Below, one piece after another: positions 46,956 to 56,743 of a stretch of 64,000 nt of DNA. Both the position numbers and the translations under genes were made by a program. The stretch is from Isoetes taiwanensis. Its lineage: Eukaryota > Streptophyta > Lycopodiopsida > Isoetales > Isoetaceae. Each line of letters begins with the position of its first letter. Within the stretch, counting starts at the first letter, position 1. The notes beneath the pieces were generated by a model. It worked only from the letters and a program-made list of their open reading frames with translations, made no database searches and had not been told where the DNA came from. Where the stretch lies: positions 8,834,330 through 8,898,329 of the forward strand of contig JAJEKV010000025.1 of assembly GCA_021234155.1 (NCBI GenBank). The letters run 5' to 3'.

Positions 46956-47453
46956 ACGTGCATATGGAAATCGAAAAGTCCATTCTCCTACAATCCATGC
47001 TTTTATACAAAAGCAAATTCAAAATTCGAATTGTAGGGGGGCGGGAAGCCTGTATTGGGATGGCGTAAAAGATCCGATTCTACGAACTTTTAAAGGCGCA
47101 ATCGCGGCGCCTCAAAACGAAAGTCTAATACAAAGCTTCAACCTACACATTCAAATTTTGAAATGTAGAAGGCGGGAATGGACTCTAAATGAAAATAGGG
47201 CAAGACAAGAATCGGTGATCGCATGATTGGTATCGACAAACCAAGAGACAATCATGAGTTGCCGGTATGCTATAATGCAAGTGGCTTTTTAGAAGCGCCA
47301 CGTGTTGCGTCAATCTGTCGCGACAACAAGAGAATTAAATACATATGGCGCCATAGATATGCGATTCCCCTTATTAGGAGAATATTCCAAGCAAATCGGC
47401 CGGAAAAAAAGGGCGGAAATATGGACGTGGAATGGTCGATAGGAGGCCATTTT
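46956..47453. repeat. Internal copy of the right subterminal sequence
   Basis: Matches 49062-49543 in the same orientation, from GCAACGTGCATATGGAAATC through CATGAGTTGCCGGTATGCTA to GATAGGAGGCCATTTT, which is the inner edge of the terminal inverted repeat. Indels separate the copies. It suggests an older or second right end inside the element, truncated before the terminal repeat proper. Confidence 0.85.
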
Positions 47454-47562
47454 AGTTCATAAAACATAATATAACTTGGAATGATAGATATTTTATATGC
47501 AAATGGGAGACTATTGACGAGGGACTTGTGTTTAATTTTAATTTGACAACAAATAAGAAAGT

Positions 47563-47631
47563 GGATCACACGATCTTAATTTAGTGTGTTCCATTTTTTG
47601 TTGCATATGTACTATTCGCTTGGTGTGATCC
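47563..47631. promoter_or_regulatory. Intergenic palindrome H5
   Basis: Arms GGATCACAC (47563-47571) and GTGTGATCC (47623-47631) around 51 bases. It is the most diverged full member of the set. An open frame starts 20 bases after the right arm. Confidence 0.65.
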
Positions 47632-47650
47632 TTGAAAAATAATATGCTCT

Positions 47651-47923
47651 TTGAAAGGGATAATGACTTATGTACTTAAGAGTGGTAACACATGTCTGAT
47701 AAAAAAAAAGTTAGGTATTCAAATGGAATTAGAAGCAAAAACTTTTTACATTCAAAATTTTTATGGCCGTATGGCTTTACATCATTTTGTAAATTTAAAT
47801 GCCCGGGAGGCTTCAACTATTCACAACAAAAAAGCCGGAGGCTGCAAGTCATATGGTAAGAAGTCGGAGGCAAGCTCGACTAAGAACAAGGAAAAAAAAA
47901 AAATAAGAGGTGCTCTGCCCTAA
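47651..47923 (+). CDS. Small basic protein of the insertion, unknown
   Basis: An uninterrupted frame of 90 codons directly after palindrome H5. The C-terminal third is strongly basic (KKAGGCKSYGKKSEASSTKN then KEKKKK-like), suggesting nucleic-acid binding. The remainder has no recognised motif. ATG at 47651 or 47723 could start it. AT-rich codon use differs from region 5. It may be real or a remnant. Confidence 0.3.
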   Translation: MKGIMTYVLKSGNTCLIKKKLGIQMELEAKTFYIQNFYGRMALHHFVNLNAREASTIHNKKAGGCKSYGKKSEASSTKNKEKKKIRGALP

Positions 47924-48024
47924 CAAATTTCATTCATCCGCTTCACCATCCGCAAAAAAAAAAATAAGAAATAACCGTTAGTTGAATGCTTAAGAAAAGA
48001 AAGAAAACATGCATGTACCATGAA

Positions 48025-48362
48025 CTAACGCCATGAGCTCCCGAAGTCGGCGGATTCGTCTTCAACTTCTTCATCTTCTTCATCATCTTGACTTCTTCTC
48101 AGTCGGTCCTGAATACTCATTTTCTGAAAAATCTCCTATCCGGCCTTCAAGAACACTTGTGATGAACTCACGCCTCGAAATTTCCTCGATTCCTCATTCT
48201 CCGATTCCTCGTCAAAGGAATCAGAGGAATCGAGGAATCGAGAGGCATTCGTGAGCAAGAACCATGGGTGGCCCGGAGGGCTGCGGAGGGAACACCTCTT
48301 CCGGTAGTAATAGGCCTCTTGGAGGACACCTCAGAAGCTCTTAAAGTAGCTGATCTCTTCAT
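48025..48362 (-). pseudogene. Coding-like region on the minus strand, charged
   Basis: The only coding-like region of the insertion on the minus strand. Its beginning near 48362 is Ser/Arg/Thr-rich (MKRSATLRASEVSSKRPITT) and its end near 48025 is very acidic (DDEEDEEVEDESADFGSSWR). No family was recognised. Not intact. Confidence 0.3.
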
Positions 48363-48552
48363 GGCGATGGACTAGAGAAATTGGGGAGGAGGATCTAGCG
48401 AAGATTGGGCGGAGATTGGGGAGAATGGGCCAATCTAGGCTGGAATAGATATAATTTGGATTAGACGTGAAAATCGTGAAAGCAATGATTAGTATTCAGT
48501 CCTATCAACCATCATTACATGCCATTATGTGCATATCTCAAATTTGAGCCAT

Positions 48553-48662
48553 ATCTAATATCTTCCTTTTTTAACCTTATACCTAAATATCCAATATCTT
48601 CCTTTTTTTAACCTTATTCCTAAATATCCAATATCTTCCTTTTTTAACCTTATTTCCTAAAC
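48553..48662. repeat. 37 bp tandem repeat, three copies
   Basis: AATATCTTCCTTTTTTAACC followed by TTAT.CCTAAATATCC occurs three times in a row with small changes in the T-run length. Confidence 0.8.
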
Positions 48663-48837
48663 CTATATGATTTGAGTTTAACCCGAAAATGAACACCGAT
48701 ATAATTGAATTTAACATACTATTTAATACCAAGATGCTACGCCACACTATGTCGATAATTGGGATTTAAAAAACACTCCAAACCCTCCTCGAGAAAACCA
48801 CGTAAGTGCCGACCTCACTTGTGTTTAAGTTTAATTT

Positions 48838-49045
48838 GACAACAAGCAACTTCCATATCGTGTAGATCGCGACGGCTTGAAATCAAGGTGTGGTATTTTT
48901 ATGCCCCAACACAATTAAGCCCGTGTGAGGCTAACGTCCGGTACAACAAGCAACTTCCATATGTGTAGATCGCGACGGCTTGAAATCAAGGTGTGGTATT
49001 TTTATGCCCCAACACAATTCGCCGTGTGAGTCTAACGTCCGATAC
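48838..49045. repeat. About 105 bp tandem duplication
   Basis: Two adjacent copies of ACAACAAGCAACTTCCATAT ... TGTAGATCGCGACGGCTTGA ... CCCAACACAATT ... CGTGTGAG.CTAACGTCCG. Each ends in a CGTGTGAG motif related to the intergenic palindromes. Confidence 0.85.
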
Positions 49046-49061
49046 TAACCGTTTTTGAAAT

Positions 49062-49543
49062 TTGCAACGTGCATATGGAAATCGAAAAGTCCATTCTCCT
49101 ACAATCCATGCTTTTATACATTAAGCAAATTCAAATTTCGAATTGTAGGGGCGGGAAGCCTGTATTAGGATGAAGTGAAGATCGGTTAAAGTAGCGCACT
49201 TGACGCCTCTCGAAATGAAAGTCCGATGCGATACAAAGCTTCAACCTACACATTCAAATTTTGAAATGTAGAAGGCGTGACGCCAAGACGCTTATCAAGA
49301 GACACCGTCATGAGTTGCCGGTATGCTATAATGCAAGTGGCATTTTAGAAGCGCCACGTGTTGCATCAGTCCGTCTGACAACCAACAGAATTAAATACAT
49401 ATGGCGCCATGAATGTGCAATCCCCCTTATTCCGGAAGAATATTCCAAGCAAATCTGTAATTATGAGAGTTTGGTATCCTAGGTGGCATGGGAAAAAGGG
49501 AGCGGAAATATGACGTGGAATGGCTGATAGGAGGCCATTTTCA
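49062..49543. repeat. Right subterminal sequence
   Basis: The 480 bases inside the right terminal inverted repeat, duplicated at 46956-47453. No coding region was recognised. Confidence 0.85.
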
Positions 49544-49567
49544 GACCCCAAATCCGCCCTAATGTCG
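49533..49567 (-). repeat. Right terminal inverted repeat, 35 bp
   Basis: Ends CCAAATCCGCCCTAATGTCG and is the exact reverse complement of 41233-41267. Unchanged ends imply a fairly recent insertion or conservation of one terminus by the other. Confidence 0.9.
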
Positions 49568-49624
49568 ATTGACAAAGCCAATACTTCTTGCTCAATGCCA
49601 AGGTTTTTGTTCTAGCTATTTTTG

Positions 49625-50047
49625 CAGGATGTGCTTCCTGATCAAAGCCCACAAGCAATATCAGTTCAGAAAGAAGACCGAAACATTACAGAATATCTTA
49701 CTAAAAAAATAGCACAGATCCGGGCATAGAACGAATACCCTACTTGAAGAATTGAAGGTAAACCTGAATGGCGCTCAGTGGAAGAAGCTCTATTCTATCT
49801 TTACTTACAAATTTAACCATGTAAACAGACAATCGAATGGATCTGGAGTGGCCGTGAAAGAAAGCAAGAACAACTCATCATCAAAAGAGCGGAAGCAAGA
49901 AGCAATTTTAGTGAGGGCATGTTACTTACCGCTGGCGGTTCCACCACAGGAAGAAATGAGACTAGTTGGATCAAATCTGAAACCTGAATTAGCTGCACCA
50001 TGGGAACGGCTAGGAGGCCTTGAGGTTTCAAAATCTCCCTAAAGGTA
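49625..50047 (+). pseudogene. Exon-like segments of an unknown gene, copy A
   Basis: A strong acceptor (TTTTTGTTCTAGCTATTTTTGCAG ends near 49627) precedes a stretch reading DVLPDQSPQAISVQKEDRNI then TEYLTKKIAQIRA, closed by TTGAAG|GTAAAC near 49756. The downstream stretch (KESKNNSSSKERKQEAIL, then NLKPELAAPWERLGG) ends at AAAG|GTAAGC near 50044. These look like spliced exons of a plant gene I do not recognise, and frame continuity is not maintained. The same sequence is in copy B at 52323-52744, nearly unchanged. Confidence 0.35.
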
Positions 50048-51748
50048 AGCAACCCTGTTATTTCTTCCTATTTGCTGTTAAACTTCAGTGGCAAATGATT
50101 AATATTGATTAATATTGACGGCGAAATAAATTGGTGCAATTCCATAGATTCCAAAAATGCAATGCCTTATAGAATATTGTAAATTACTTGTTGTCTCTGT
50201 CCACATAGTATTCAATTTTTAGTATAATCCTCACTCCCATCAAACTTAGGACTTGCTCTTAAAGTTCACGGACTTGAGTCCGTGACATGCCCCACATGGT
50301 TACTCAATTTTTAATATAATCCTCACTCCCATCAAATTTAAGACGCTCTTAAAGTTCACAGACTTGAGTCGGTGACATGCCCCACTTAGACTTCATACTA
50401 CAACTCAAGGTACATGTGAACTAGTTTTTTTTCCTTTTGTTAAAAATAGCTTTATATGGTTGTAAATTTGACTTCATGGTTTAAGCTTGAATGCTTTTCA
50501 CAGACTCAAGTCCGTCATTTGATCTTTTATACATGCACGCTTATTATCTATATTACTACTTTAGCACTATATGGTTCACAAATTTGTGTTATACAGACTT
50601 AGGTCTGGGGCTCAAGCTTAGGGTCCAATTGCTCCATATCGTCACAAATCTGAATATGTATAGAGCTTAGCGGACTCTAAAAGATGCTTTTGTACTATAG
50701 TATGGTATTGCTTCTATGGGCTTCTATCTCTTCTGCCACTTCTCTTAAAACTCATTCAATCCATTTTCATGGACGTGTCAAGCATGCTAGGTGAAGTAGT
50801 CCAATAATGGTTATAAGATATTTATTTCCTCTATTTGTTTTGAGATTATGGCCTAACCTTTATAAAGAGTTCATGAGCTTAATTTTGTAACCCTAGATAC
50901 ATGCCCATAGAGTCAATATTCCGATGACATGGTGGCTAGTTACTGCATATGAGTTGCAAGCTTGAGGAGCATCCAGTCAAAGGGACAAATTTACATTTAA
51001 GATCGTCTCTCATGTAGGAGCTCTCATCTCCAAACCTTAGGACGTGGATGGGTTAAACCTGGCTTCAATATTATGGTCCCTTCTCCATGGAAATTGCAAT
51101 CTCTAATGCTTTTTTTGGCATAAAGGAGGAAGAAGATCAATGGTCGCAGACGACTTTATTGATAGAAAATACAAAACTAGGTGCAAACCTAAGTGTCGAG
51201 AAATGGTCATCGATTACTTGAAACTTAGGTTAGAAAACTGAATCCATGCAGTCTGGCTTTAAGAAGTCCTTGAGATTTGTGACTCATAGTTCTAACTTGC
51301 TATAAGTTTGATGGGACTTCGAGGATTGTGGCTCATGGTCCTAACCTGCTATAAGTTTTGATGTAGCTAGAAACCTAGAGGTTTGTGGCTCATAGAAAAC
51401 TGCCCTTAGTCCAACACACTATAGGTGATGTTGCTAATCCATCTCATGATGATGCATTAATCCACCATTTAGCTTCTTTAAATGGAGAAACAAATCCTAG
51501 CATGTGGACTCGTAGATGATTATGAGCAAGATGTTCCTTTTGAAGCTTTGCATCTAACAACTTCTTTTAACTCTTATACTCCCACTCCCACCCCCAAAAA
51601 AAAAAAAAAGGGGACCCTTAAATATGACGTTATTAGTGTCTTTTATGGTTCGTTGAATCTCTGTTAAGCATATGACATATAACAGACTAAGAGTGTCTGG
51701 TATGCGTCTCCCCATCTAATATGACAATGCATTTATCTTGTTTTCTAA
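50048..51748. other. Non-coding part of copy A, short palindromes
   Basis: A 115 bp tandem pair (about 50217-50390) carries the palindrome TCACGGACTTGAGTCCGTGA (50266-50285) and a damaged second copy. A further half, TTCACAGACTCAAGTCCGTC, lies near 50498. Otherwise no gene is seen. Confidence 0.6.
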
Positions 51749-51834
51749 TGTCAATACAATCAACTTAAAACTAGTTACTTAAATTTAAAATGAGAAGTGA
51801 GATTCTCTCAATTTAATTGCATAAGGCTTTACGT

Positions 51835-54545
51835 GAATTGCTACATAAATTGCTGACACTAGATTGAATGTTAATACAACTCCACAACTACAAATACATG
51901 AATTGCTACATAAATTGCTGACACGAGGTTGGACGTTAATAGTGGGTTCAACCCCACAGGTTTAGAACTGAAGAAATGTTCGCGACGGCCTGCGATAAAT
52001 TTCTTGTATCTTTAAAACATGTCTTTCCAATGCCCTAAATGCATTTCAAAAAGTTGTTGGGAAAGTTAATTGCAATAAACAGAGAAAATTATGTTCTTGG
52101 TCTATTCTAAACCTAGCATCGTGCACTCCAGCATGGTGCTTTTTTCAAACAAATGGACGAATAAGGTAATTGAAGTTTCTATAAGTACTAAGAATTTACC
52201 TTAACTTGCCCTTGGATTTAGCCGATTTAGTTGCATCTGAGTTTGCGCCAAAAGAAACGATCTATTGACAAAGCCAATACTTCTTGCTCAATGCCAAGGT
52301 TTTTGTTCTAGCTATTTTTGCAGGATGTGCTTCCTGATCAAAGCCCACAAGCAATATCAGTTCAGAAAGAAGACCGAAACATTACAGAATATCTTACTCA
52401 AAAAAATAGCACAGATCCGGGCATAGAACGAATACCATACTTGAAGAATTGAAGGTAAACCTGAATGGCGCTCAGTGGAAGAAGCTCTATTCTATCTTTA
52501 CTTACAAATTTAACCATGTAAACAGACAATCGAATGGATCTGGAGTGGCCGTGAAAGAAAGCAAGAACAACTCATCATCAAAAGAGCGGAAGCAAGAAGC
52601 AATTTTAGTGAGGGCATGTTACTTACCGCTGGCGGTTCCACCACAGGAGGAAATGAGACTAGTTGCATCAAATCTGAAACCTGAATTAGCCGCACCATGG
52701 GAACGGCTAGGAGGCCTTGAGGTTTCAAAATCTCCCTAAAGGTAAGCAACCCTGTTATTTCTTCCTATTTGCTGTTAAACTTCAGTGGCAAATGACTAAT
52801 ATTGATTAATATTGACGGCGAAATAAATTGGTGCAATTCCATAGATTCCAAAAATGCAATGCCTTATAGAATATTGTAAATTAGTTGTTGTCTCTGTCCA
52901 CATAGTATTCAATTTTTAGTATAATCCTCACTCCCATCAAACTTAGGACTTGCTCTTAAAGTTCACGGACTTGAGTTTGTGACATGCCCCACATGGTTAC
53001 TCAATTTTTAATATAATCCTCACTCCCATCAAATTTAAGATGCTCTTAAAGTTCACGGACTTGAGTCCGTGACATGCCCCACTTAGACTTCATACTACAA
53101 CTCAAGGTACATGTGAACTAGTTTTTTTTTCCTTTTGTTACAAATAGCTTTATAGGGTTGTAAACTTGACTTCATGGTTTAAGCTTGAATGCTTTTCACG
53201 GACTCAAGTCCGTCATTTGATCTTTTATACATGCACGCGTGCTTATTATCTATATTACTACTTTAGCACTATATGGTTCACAAATTTGTGTTATACAGAC
53301 TTAGGTCTGGGGCTCAAGCATAGGGTCCAATTGCTCCATATCGTCACAAATCTGAATATGTATAGAGCTTAGCGGACTCTAAAAGATGCTTTTGTACTAT
53401 AGTATGGTATTGCTTCTATGGGCTTCTATCTCTTCTGCCACTTCTCTTAAAACTCATTCAATCCATTTTCATGGACGTGTCAAGCATGCTAGGTGAAGTA
53501 GTCCAATAATGGTTATAAGATATTTATTTCCTCTATTTGTTTTGAGATTATGGCCTAACTTTTATAAAGAGTTCATGAGCTTAATTTTGTAACTCTAGAT
53601 ACATGCCCATGGAGTCAATATTCCGATGACATGGTGGCTAGTTACTGCATATGAGTTGCAAGCTTGAGGAGCATCCAATCAAAGGGACAAATTTACATTT
53701 AAGATCGTCTCTCATGTAGGAGCTCTCATCTCCAAACCTTACGACGTGGATGGGGTAAACCTGGCTTCAATATTATGGTCCCTTCTCCATGGAAATTGCA
53801 ATCTCTAATGCTTTTTTTGGCATAAAGGAGGAAGAAGTTGGAGAGGATCAATGGTCGCAGACGACTTTATTGATAGAAAAGACAAAACTAGGTGCAAACC
53901 TAAGTGTCGAGAAATGGCCATCGATTACTTGAAACTTAGGTTAGAAAACTGAATCCATGTAGTCTGGCTTTAAGAAGTCCTTGAGATTTGTGACTCATAG
54001 TTCTAACTTGCTATAAGTTTGATGGGACTTCGAGGATTGTGGCTCATGGTCCTAACCTGCTATAAGTTTTGATGTAGCTAGAAACCTAGAGGTTTGTGGC
54101 TCATAGAAAACTGCCCTTAGTCCAACACATTATAGGTTTTGATGTTGCTAATCCATCTCATGATGATGCATTAATCCACCATTTAGCTTCTTTAAATGGA
54201 GAAACAAATCCTAGCATGTGGAAAGATGTATTTGGTCAAATTATGAATCAAGTGTTAAAAGACAATTAACATCAATGTTTGTACTGTAATAGTAATTCAT
54301 AATATATACTTTGTAAACTCGTAGATGATTATGAGCAAGATGTTCCTTTTGAAGCTTTGCATCTAACAACTCCTTTTAACTCTTATACTCCCCCTCCCCA
54401 AAAAAAGGGGACCCATAAATATGACGTTATTAGTGTCTTTTATGGTTCATTGAATCTCTGTTAAGCATATGACATATAACAGACTAAGAGTGTCTGGTAT
54501 GCGTCTCCCCCATCTAATATGACAATGCATTTATCTTGTTTTCTA
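51835..54545. repeat. Tandem duplication copy B, uninterrupted
   Basis: Matches copy A from GTGAATTGCTACATAAATTG to ATTTATCTTGTTTTCTA. It lacks the 8.3 kb insertion and has CGATCT at the equivalent place (52258-52263). A 95-base stretch at about 54222-54316 is present only in B. Confidence 0.88.
52323..52744 (+). pseudogene. Exon-like segments of an unknown gene, copy B
   Basis: The same acceptor, exon-like stretches and donor sites as at 49625-50047, with only a few base changes, for example GGATCA to GCATCA at about 52666. Low divergence dates the duplication as recent. Function unknown. Confidence 0.35.
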
Positions 54546-55081
54546 AATATGCTTATGTCGTACTTATGGCAGGCAACAAAAACAACTACTTTTCCATGTC
54601 TGATTATGATTATGTAGATATAAGGCTTGATATCTCCTTGTTCCGGAATTACCAAAGCTACACAGACATATAAACTGCATAGCTATCTTACCATTGCATA
54701 GCCATCTGCCCTTGCGCAACCAATTTGTGAGTGACCGTACATCGACAGCCATAAACAAATGAGGGAAAACAATTCAGGCTTTATCACGCACTAATGCCAA
54801 ATTGATAAAGCAATGTCAACCCAATCTAACAATATAGCATCTTTTCCCATTTCATAAGAACCTCTATTTTGCTGCAAATGATCAGATCTGGAAGATCTAG
54901 AAGAGCCTGCTAGAGGCAACCCTTTGCCTTCCAGATTGAATGAAGAAGGCATGAGGTTTTCAGAGCTATTTCGCTGGGCCAAAACCGACATTGCTTCCTA
55001 TGCACAAAACCCCCGTTAACATATTATATATGCACTTAGAGTCATCTAAATACATAAGTCTCGGAAAGCGCCAATGCAGTT
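54546..55081 (-). other. Possible minus-strand exons, unrecognised
   Basis: The minus strand has an open stretch at 54991-54791 (SVLAQRNSSENLMPSSFNLE, then a Ser/Arg-rich run SSRSSRSDH) preceded by an acceptor-like CATAGGAAG. A second open stretch lies at 54758-54564. They read like plant exons but I cannot name the gene. 54627-54730 is shared with 40445-40540. Confidence 0.3.
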
Positions 55082-55642
55082 AATCCCATCGATCCGAGAC
55101 ATTGGATCGACATTCTAGAATGGGGCGAGCATGCATGTCTTGCATGCATGCATGCGGCGCATGCCCTTTCTGGTTGGGAGTTCGCTATTTTAGGCGCGGT
55201 TCTGCATCAACGTCTCATCGGCGCTTCCTCTTCTCTCATCAGTACCTTATTCTCTTTGAATTGTTTCCAGGCGGGGGAGGGGCTTCTTCACGCTTGGTTT
55301 GGCCAATTTGGCATTTCTTTCATCTTTGTGGCATGTCCTTTCTCGGCCTTAGCTCTTCTTTAGCCTTCATCCCGTGACCTTAGGCCCTCGATTCCAGTTT
55401 GTTAAGGAAGTTCTACGGTATTTGGGCGGTTTGTTGGTTTCATCGCGAGCCCCATTCTAGAATCCCATCGATCCGAGACATCGGATCGACATTCTAGAAT
55501 GGGGCGAGCATGCATGTCTTGCATGCATGCATGCGGCGCATGCCCTTCTACGGTTGGGAGTTCGCTATTTTAGGCGTGGTTACGCATCAACGTCTCATCG
55601 GGCGCTTCCTCTTCTCTCAGCGATTACCTTATTCTCTTTGAA
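55082..55642. repeat. 182 bp direct repeat with nested palindromes
   Basis: Copies 55082-55262 and 55461-55642 share ATCGATCCGAGACA.TGGATC, ATTCTAGAATGGGGCGAGCA, a GCATGCATGCATGCGGCGCATG run and TTCGCTATTTTAGGCG. GATCCGAGACATCGGATC is palindromic, and GAGCCCCATTCTAGAAT (from 55447) pairs with ATTCTAGAATGGGGCGAG (from 55491). The copies differ slightly. Confidence 0.8.
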
Positions 55643-56139
55643 CCCACCCTCCCCCCTTCTTTGTTTATTGTATTTGTCGCCCGCACGCGCGTGACCAGCC
55701 CCTCTATTTGAAGAGGTTTTTGTTTTTTGTCGCGTGGCACGCGTGATCAGCCCCTCCACTCTGGGAGGTTTGTTTTGTCTCGTTTTGTTGGTTGGTGATG
55801 TGCAGGTACAGGTTGGCGAGCGGCATTTGTTTCGACTTCTCCATGAGTGGGTTTTTGGGAGCGATTTCTATACCTTACGTTTGTCCAAGCCCCTTGCCGA
55901 AGGCTTATCACTAGGGTTTTTCCTCGAAAACCCGAAAGGGCAGGTACACCAGCCACACATCTATTAGCATTGTATTTTTTGGGGTCCAAATGATATAATT
56001 GGATTTTCCCTTTATTTTTCGTGGGTAGTTCGCATGTGTGCGGCTACCCACTGTCCACCATTGTAGAAAATCTGCTGAGATGAATGAGAAGCCTATCTAT
56101 CGGCGGTTTGTTGGTTTCATGCGAGCCCCATTCTAGAAT
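55424..56139. repeat. Direct repeats of about 37 bp flanking 640 bp
   Basis: GGGCGGTTTGTTGGTTTCAT then CGCGAGCCCCATTCTAGAAT at 55424-55463 recurs at 56103-56139. The intervening piece starts with repeat copy 2 and also holds a doubled CGCGTGA.CAGCCCCTC motif (near 55689 and 55740). It may reflect an insertion or an unequal exchange. Confidence 0.6.
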
Positions 56140-56743
56140 ATATCCATTTTGTGTTTTTCCCTCTCTGCGCTGCCTGTGCTTTTGCCTCTTCGTCTTCTCT
56201 GCTCTTCATTTCCTTGAAATTCTTCTCAAATTCGTTTCTCCAATGGTCCCAAGGAATTGGGTCAGATTCAAAATGGGTAGCTCCCAATTCGATGTTTTAT
56301 GGCAGATCTTTGCAAATTGCGATTATATGTTAGAAGGGAAGATTTAGGGACTAAATGTCGGAGCCGGTCGGCCACAGGGTCTGGCTATGCCGGATTTGGG
56401 TCAAAACAAATCCGCAGTTTGGAGCTGCAAAAATTGACACGTCATACAGGGACATGAATTTATTGTCCAGCCATTGCTATGGCAAATCAATGCCCAGAAA
56501 GCATGTTGCAAGAAGACTAACCAAATTGATGATAGACAATTTTACTCTTTTCCACAGAAGACCAGAGGTGATGGGGATCTGTAGTAGAAAAGGCCGAATT
56601 GAATTCGGCTTCCTAGGTATCAAGGAGCATTAGTCTGTTCAAATTTGATGCAGACCGGTTCGGATCTGCCAATGGCTCCTCAAATTTGTCACCTAGAGTC
56701 ATATTGCAATAAGTAACTTGCAGCCACTTTTAAGTATCCAAAT
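56140..56743. other. No recognisable gene
   Basis: Two open plus-strand stretches (to 56347 and 56355-56633) have no known domain. The second has a basic centre (GKSMPRKHVARRLTKLM). Confidence 0.3.

Larger units (their letters stand above)
41233..49567. mobile_element. 8.3 kb TIR-bounded multigene insertion, virus-like candidate
   Basis: Terminal inverted repeats of 35 bp, identical, begin CGACATTAGGGCGGATTTGG (41233-41267 and complement at 49533-49567). The matching empty place in copy B (52257-52264) lacks the whole segment. Target-site duplication is not evident: A has AAA and ATTG at the edges, while B has six bases, CGATCT, between the same flanks. Inside are about seven short coding-like regions, repeated intergenic palindromes, two identical TATA boxes and a (CCCTAA)5 tract. 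Base composition looks richer in G+C than the flanks. No transposase, integrase or capsid was recognised. Candidates are a new TIR element that collects genes, or a fossil of a virus or virus satellite. Several coding regions are broken. Confidence 0.75.
40787..51748. repeat. Tandem duplication copy A, split by an 8.3 kb insertion
   Basis: Copy A consists of 40787-41232 plus 49568-51748. It matches copy B (51835-54545) at very high identity. The two parts of A are contiguous in B at 52257-52264, which shows that the segment between them was inserted. About 86 unique bases separate A and B. Confidence 0.88.

Noticed and set aside
55688-55967. Plus-strand gene with exon ending GGCAG|GTACACC
   Set aside because: The frame passes through duplicated CGCGTGA.CAGCCCC repeats and has no recognised domain. 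The splice sites alone are not enough.
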